A DNA stretch of 17,321 nucleotides from Rickettsiales bacterium (GTDB taxonomy: Bacteria > Pseudomonadota > Alphaproteobacteria > Rs-D84). Below the pieces are notes generated by a model, which saw only the letters and a program-made list of their open reading frames with translations, searched no databases and was not told the origin of the DNA. Numbering within the stretch: the stretch's first letter is position 1; each line of letters opens with the position of its first letter. The stretch spans positions 1-17,321 of the forward strand of contig JAISGC010000077.1 in the NCBI GenBank assembly GCA_031263295.1, read 5' to 3'. A program made the position numbers and the translations under genes. This document shows positions 14,074 through 17,321 of the stretch, piece by piece.

Positions 14074-14163
14074 AATTCATAATTCATAATGCATAATTCA
14101 TAATTACAATTCGGCGCTCGCTTCGCTCGCCAATTATGAATTATGAATTGTGAATTATGAATT
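14074..14163. repeat. AATTCAT heptamer inverted repeat between fabD and the ABC gene
   Basis: Arms 14074-14105 and 14132-14163 are 32 bp each, made of AATTCAT units, and complementary with two mismatches. The left arm is followed by one extra unit and a GCGAAGC-centred GC-rich core (about 14113-14131). The structure starts 2 bp after the fabD stop codon and ends 6 bp before the ABC start codon, filling the gap. Confidence 0.85.
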
Positions 14164-14165
14164 AT

Positions 14166-15023
14166 TTATATAATCCTCTTCACAAGCCCCGTCAGAACCG
14201 CGCCCGGCCCGACCTCAACGAAATCGTCCGCCCCAAGTCTTTTAAGGGTCAGAACGCAATCGGTCCACCGGACCCCGTGCGTCAATTGATAGACCAGCGC
14301 GTCCTTTATCTCGGCCGCGTCCGACATAACCTCGGCGGTCTTGTTCGATACGAACGGGATTTTCGGCGCCGCGAACGGCACCGCATCGAGGACCGCGCGG
14401 AAGCCGTCGGCCGCGGGCGCCATCAGACTGCAATGCGCCGGAACCGAAACGGCCAGCCGCTTTGCAATCTTGGCGCCTGCCGCCTTTGCGATTTCAACCG
14501 CCGCGTCGATGGCATCCGAATTGCCGGAGATGACGACCTGACCGGGAGAATTAAAGTTCGCGGGCTCGCAGATTCCGCCCGCCTTGGCGGATGCCTCGCC
14601 GCAGACGGCGGCAATATCGACGGCGCCGATAATAGCGGCCATCGCCCCAAGTCCGGCGGGAACGGCCGACGCCATCAATTCTCCGCGCCGCCGTAAAAGC
14701 TTCGCTCCGTCCGCAATCGAAAAGCATCCCGCCGCACACAAAGCCGAATATTCCCCCAGCGAATGCCCCACGACAAAATCGGCCGCCGCCCCGTCCCGCG
14801 CCGCCAGCATCGCCATCGAGACCGCGAAAATCGCGGGCTGGACGATTTCGGGCCGGTCCAAGTCTTCGGCCGGGCCGTTAAAAATCACGGACGACAATTT
14901 CTCGCCAATGGCCGCATCGACCTCGTCGAACACCGCGCGCCCGCGCGCATCGTCATATAATTCGCGCCCCATCCCAACCGATTGTCCACCCTGACCAGGG
15001 AACATCCAACATACTTTGCTCAT
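14166..15023 (-). CDS. fabD: Malonyl-CoA:ACP transacylase FabD
   Basis: 285 residues, slightly shorter than the usual 300-310. FabD loads malonate from CoA onto acyl carrier protein to supply fatty acid elongation. Motifs: the N-terminal FPGQGGQSVGMG, the nucleophile GHSLGEYSAL (Ser88), the pair R/Q around LLRRRGELM and VQPAIFAVSM, and the catalytic His in VSVPAHCSLMAP near residue 194. The C-terminal VEVGPGAVLTGLVKR matches the family. The ATG at 15023 has a strong AAGGAG Shine-Dalgarno sequence 6 nt upstream. It follows the TPR gene after a heptamer inverted repeat, and the ABC exporter follows it. The normal neighbour fabG is displaced one gene further on. Confidence 0.94.
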   Translation of the reverse strand: MSKVCWMFPGQGGQSVGMGRELYDDARGRAVFDEVDAAIGEKLSSVIFNGPAEDLDRPEIVQPAIFAVSMAMLAARDGAAADFVVGHSLGEYSALCAAGCFSIADGAKLLRRRGELMASAVPAGLGAMAAIIGAVDIAAVCGEASAKAGGICEPANFNSPGQVVISGNSDAIDAAVEIAKAAGAKIAKRLAVSVPAHCSLMAPAADGFRAVLDAVPFAAPKIPFVSNKTAEVMSDAAEIKDALVYQLTHGVRWTDCVLTLKRLGADDFVEVGPGAVLTGLVKRII

Positions 15024-15041
15024 AACGCACTCCTTATTTTT

Positions 15042-15127
15042 TAATGACTAATGACTAATAACTAATGACGAATTACTAATTGCCGCTCATTAGAAATTAG
15101 TCATTAGTTATTAGTCATTAGTCATTA
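15042..15127. repeat. ATGACTA heptamer inverted repeat between the TPR gene and fabD
   Basis: Arms 15042-15069 and 15100-15127 are perfect 28-bp reverse complements. Each contains the same variant unit (ATAACTA) at the matching position. The centre has an extra heptamer and a short CGCTCATTAGA loop. The structure lies 6 bp after the TPR gene stop codon and ahead of the fabD Shine-Dalgarno sequence. Confidence 0.88.
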
Positions 15128-15133
15128 AATTGC

Positions 15134-16822
15134 TTACTTCAACTTTCTCAACTTCCTCTCCACCTCTTCCCGAATGACCAGCCCGTCGTCCGAAAGTTCA
15201 ATCGCCTTTCTATAAGCCTGGCCCGCGCCGATAAACAAACCCGCGCGCGCGCGCAGGTCGCCCAGATGCAGAAACAGCGAGCTGCACTCCTCGGCGACCC
15301 GCCCGATGCGCTCCATAATTTCGAGCGTCTCGGTTTCTCCCTCTTTGGCGCGGACGACCATGGCCATCGCATCCCAATAGCAGATATTGTGCGGGAACGC
15401 CTTTATAAGGGAAATCGCAAAGCGATAGGCCTCGTCAAGATTCTTGCCCCGCTCCGCCCAGACGCGCGCCTGCAATTCCATAATCCCGGCGTCGACCGGG
15501 GCCAGTTGCGCCGCATCCGAAAGGTCCGCCTCGGCCGCATCGAGATCTCCGAACAGATACTCGGTATGGGCCCGCAGACGCAGCAAAGACGCCCTGCCCC
15601 CGTCCGGCAATTCGGGCCGTTTCAATGCCCGACCGAGAACCCGCAGGGTCTGATATTCCCGGCCGTTTTGCATATTTTTCTTCCAAAGTTGGACGATTCC
15701 CGGCATAAACAGCGGATTTCCGCGGACCAGCCGTTCGAGCCCCCGCACCAAATCCCGGTCATTCCCGGCTGTTTCGGCAATTTTCATCTCTATGAAGGGC
15801 GCGAAAACCGGATTCGGGACCGCCGCCTCGGGACCAATCGGGCCCCAGTATTTTTTATAGTTCTCGGAACCCGCCCAAAAGAAATACATCCCGGTGTAAT
15901 AGTTCGTCGTGTCGGGATTGCCGCCGAGCGCCGCCGCCGCCCGCAAAGCCAATAAATCGGAATCGGTGAAATCCTCGCCCTCGTGCGACACATTCTGAAT
16001 CAAGGAGAACGCCAGCATATTTTGGAACCCGGCGTAATAACTCCAATCGGGCTTGATGTCGACGCCCGCCATATACATGCCGCCCGCCGAGCCCACCCAT
16101 TCGCGCGACAGGGCCGCGGCCGCGTCGACGAATCCATACTTGGCGTAAAAGGACATCACAAGGTGGTAATCGCCGAGATTCATAAAGCCCGTCGGCACGC
16201 GGGCGAAATGTTTTCGCGCGGTCTTGGGATTTTTCGTCGCGGCGTAAAGCGCCCCGCGCGCGAAACTTTTCCACGACTCGCTGGCCGGATAATTGTTCAC
16301 AATGGCCAGCGCATCGTTAAAGCGCCCCGCTCCGGCGGCCGCCCACAGGCGCACCGGCATATAGCGCCGGGACCGGTCGGATTTATAATCCTTATATATG
16401 CGGGCCCATTCGCCGTTTTTCGCCGCGCCCGTCATAACTGCGAAACGCCACGCCTGGCCTGCTTGCGTTCCGGCCCCTCCGCGCCCGGCAATCAGGCCGC
16501 GGACGGCGGCCGCGTCGATAATTCCGTTTTCAAGAAATTGCACCAGATTGCGCGTCGCGGCGACGCCCGGATATTTGACGGATTTAAGGTCGTCCATAAA
16601 ACCGGCGGCCGCGGTGAAGTCGTCGACCGCGACGGCGTGATTCGCCGCCAGCCACGCGCCGAACTTGGAATCAAGCGCCGAAGATTCGGGATTATTCCAG
16701 GGCGCCATTCCCCTTCGCTGGCGAAGTGGTGCCGCCGAAGGCGGCGGGGTAGTGGAAATTACCAATTCCATCGCCCCGAACCCAACCGCTGCGCCGACCA
16801 AAAAAATCCCGAGTTTTTTCAT
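15134..16822 (-). CDS. Membrane-anchored or exported TPR-like repeat protein
   Basis: 562 residues from the ATG at 16822; an ATG three codons upstream is also possible. The N-terminus MKKLGIFLVGAAVGFGAMELV is a signal peptide or signal anchor, so the bulk is likely periplasmic. There is no lipobox cysteine. The rest is helical and rich in paired aromatic and small residues typical of TPR or Sel1-like solenoids. Repeats are clearest at residues about 150-260 (WKSFARGALYAATKNPKTARKHFARV) and 430-560 (LRAHTEYLFGDLDAAEADLSDAAQL, then a final YRKAIELSDDGLVIREEVERKLRKL). Such scaffolds mediate protein contacts, for example in envelope assembly; no catalytic motif is seen. Residues about 22-47 (TTPPPSAAPLRQRRG onward) are encoded by a palindromic repeat just after the membrane segment. 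The gene heads a minus-strand run with fabD, the ABC exporter and fabG. No Shine-Dalgarno sequence; a TATTAT box lies 7 nt before the ATG. Confidence 0.8.
   Translation of the reverse strand: MKKLGIFLVGAAVGFGAMELVISTTPPPSAAPLRQRRGMAPWNNPESSALDSKFGAWLAANHAVAVDDFTAAAGFMDDLKSVKYPGVAATRNLVQFLENGIIDAAAVRGLIAGRGGAGTQAGQAWRFAVMTGAAKNGEWARIYKDYKSDRSRRYMPVRLWAAAGAGRFNDALAIVNNYPASESWKSFARGALYAATKNPKTARKHFARVPTGFMNLGDYHLVMSFYAKYGFVDAAAALSREWVGSAGGMYMAGVDIKPDWSYYAGFQNMLAFSLIQNVSHEGEDFTDSDLLALRAAAALGGNPDTTNYYTGMYFFWAGSENYKKYWGPIGPEAAVPNPVFAPFIEMKIAETAGNDRDLVRGLERLVRGNPLFMPGIVQLWKKNMQNGREYQTLRVLGRALKRPELPDGGRASLLRLRAHTEYLFGDLDAAEADLSDAAQLAPVDAGIMELQARVWAERGKNLDEAYRFAISLIKAFPHNICYWDAMAMVVRAKEGETETLEIMERIGRVAEECSSLFLHLGDLRARAGLFIGAGQAYRKAIELSDDGLVIREEVERKLRKLK
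16681..16757 (-). repeat. In-frame palindromic element near the 5' end of the TPR gene
   Basis: This is the same element as in fba, in the same plus-strand orientation, though the host gene here is on the minus strand. On the plus strand it reads CGGGATTATTCCAG, then hairpin 1 CCCCTTCGC-TG-GCGAAGTGG (16710-16729, one mismatch), hairpin 2 GCCGCC-GAA-GGCGGC (16731-16745), then GGGGTAGTGGAAA. It is open in the TPR frame, giving TTPPPSAAPLRQRRGMAPWN. Confidence 0.82.
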
Positions 16823-16904
16823 ACTTCGCATAATAAAGGATAAATTAAAAAAATAAAAGAATGAAATTAGGGACTATGGACAAAAGACAATGGATTCGGA
16901 CGCG

Positions 16905-16998
16905 ACGGGCCGCAAGGCTTGTGTTCCCCTCCTTTGGAGGGGTGGCGGCGAAGCCGCCGGGGTGGTGGCTATCACGAGCTGTGCCTGGCGGGGTGGTG
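16905..16998 (+). repeat. GC-rich two-hairpin palindromic repeat upstream of rsmG
   Basis: Hairpin 1 is CCCCTCC-TTT-GGAGGGG (16926-16942) and hairpin 2 is GGCGGC-GAA-GCCGCC (16944-16958), followed by GGGGTGGTGG. A partial second terminal motif GGCGGGGTGGTG lies at about 16988. It occupies most of the 284-bp gap between the TPR gene and rsmG. The start of that gap (about 16868-16895) shows a degenerate 7-bp period (GGACTAT, GGACAAA, AGACAAT). No gene is evident in the gap. Confidence 0.75.
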
Positions 16999-17089
16999 CG
17001 TCCCGCAGGCTCCGCGCCCTACCCCGCCCCAAATGAGCGAAGGTATGCGCTTTATTTTAATGATTCATCTTCGCCCAAAATGCCGCCAA

Positions 17090-17098
17090 TGGTATAAT
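17090..17098 (+). promoter_or_regulatory. Extended -10 promoter of rsmG
   Basis: TGGTATAAT, identical to the virD4 box, lies 8 nt before the rsmG ATG. A weak TTCGCC is present at -35 with 17-bp spacing. No Shine-Dalgarno sequence; the leader would be at most 1-3 nt. Confidence 0.6.
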
Positions 17099-17106
17099 GG
17101 CGGCAA

Positions 17107-17321
17107 ATGACAACCGAACAAAAATACGATCTTTATATTTCGCTCCTCGGAGAATGGAATCAGAAAATGAACCTTGTCGCGCCGGGAACATTAGCGGACG
17201 CCCGAACGCGGCACATAGCGGATTCGGCGCAGCTGGCCGACTTTATCCCAGCGGTCGGCCCGCCGCCGGCGTCCCGGCAGCCGGCTGCCGCCCCAGCGCG
17301 GGGTGCGACCCGAACGCCGGC
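17107..17321 (+). CDS. rsmG: 16S rRNA m7G527 methyltransferase RsmG, N-terminal fragment cut by the window edge
   Basis: 71 codons are visible. RsmG methylates N7 of G527 in 16S rRNA; its loss gives low-level streptomycin resistance. The N-terminus matches the family: LYISLLGEWNQKMNLVAPGT, then RHIADSAQLADFIP (the RHxxDS motif). After about residue 50 the cofactor motif of the form D-x-GSGxGFPG should follow. Instead the sequence reads GPPPASRQPAAAPARGATRTP, encoded by palindromic DNA that is still in frame at the edge. Whether the methyltransferase domain resumes beyond the window cannot be seen. It has its own leaderless-type promoter. In many alphaproteobacteria rsmG is grouped with mnmG and parAB; mnmG is not upstream here. 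Confidence 0.85.
   Translation, partial: MTTEQKYDLYISLLGEWNQKMNLVAPGTLADARTRHIADSAQLADFIPAVGPPPASRQPAAAPARGATRTP
17265..17321 (+). repeat. Cloverleaf-like palindrome inside rsmG
   Basis: Outer arms GCCGGCGT (17265-17272) and ACGCCGGC (17314-17321) are perfect inverted repeats. They enclose the perfect 16-bp palindrome CGGCAGCCGGCTGCCG (17275-17290) and a CCCC-AGCGC-GGGG hairpin (17291-17303). It is read in frame and sits where the RsmG cofactor motif is expected. Confidence 0.65.

Noticed and set aside
2119..15127. Heptamer arrays as a CRISPR array
   Set aside because: Units are 7 bp with no spacers, arranged in inverted arms, and there are no cas genes.
15983..16843. 286-codon plus-strand open frame opposite the TPR gene
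   Set aside because: It ends in the palindromic element and reads like the fba insert there only because the repeat is shared; the rest is an antisense shadow.
17107..17321. Replication origin near rsmG
   Set aside because: rsmG is often near the origin in other bacteria, but no DnaA-box cluster, parA/parB or AT-rich unwinding region is visible here.

Overview
The window looks like a chromosomal segment of an alphaproteobacterium, probably an uncultured and host-associated one. The sequence is GC-rich, the standard code is used (TGA is a stop), and the protein-family matches (RsmE, FabD, FabG, MsbA-type ABC exporter, VirD4-type coupling protein, class II aldolase) fit that group. This placement is inference. 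I see no tRNA, rRNA, CRISPR array or transposase.

Layout: a PriA helicase fragment lacking its C-terminal half (1-582); comM (615-2120, +); a small outer-membrane beta-barrel protein (2226-3179, -); a repeat-filled gap; an RsuA/RluB-type pseudouridine synthase (3599-4324, -); a VirD4/TraG coupling protein (4456-6627, -); divergently rsmE plus a 4-nt-overlapping small basic protein gene (6719-7836, +); a second repeat-filled gap; a 705-residue cysteine-free protein of unknown function (8157-10274, -); a third repeat-filled gap; class II fructose-bisphosphate aldolase (10668-11615, +); a minus-strand run of TPR-like protein, fabD, ABC exporter and fabG (16822 down to 11622); and divergently the first 71 codons of rsmG (17107 to the edge).

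The most striking content is the density of structured DNA repeats, of three kinds. (a) Two-hairpin palindromes with the GC-rich core CCCCTCC-TTT-GGAGGGG: the second stem changes from copy to copy but stays self-complementary around a GNA (mostly GAA) loop. (b) A 187/188-bp composite element in two copies with mirror-image ends, each end a 12-bp hairpin plus a 20-bp ATTCCC...GGGAAT palindrome, around an interior of exactly 90 bp in both copies. (c) Inverted repeats made of heptamers, filling most short intergenic gaps, where each locus has its own heptamer but every array puts stop codons in all frames of both strands. Palindromes also sit in frame inside at least four genes: rsmE, fba, the TPR gene and apparently rsmG. 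This recalls Rickettsia palindromic elements, but here several unrelated palindromes are involved, and one element is read through from opposite strands in two genes.

A second theme is transcription. Five genes (comM, omp, virD4, fba, rsmG) have a clear -10 box only 6-9 nt before the ATG and no ribosome binding site, which predicts leaderless or near-leaderless mRNAs. The unknown 705-residue gene, fabG and fabD have Shine-Dalgarno sequences. Functionally the recognised genes are housekeeping (natural transformation, rRNA modification, fatty acid synthesis, glycolysis, lipid export), apart from the orphan coupling protein and the unknown large protein.
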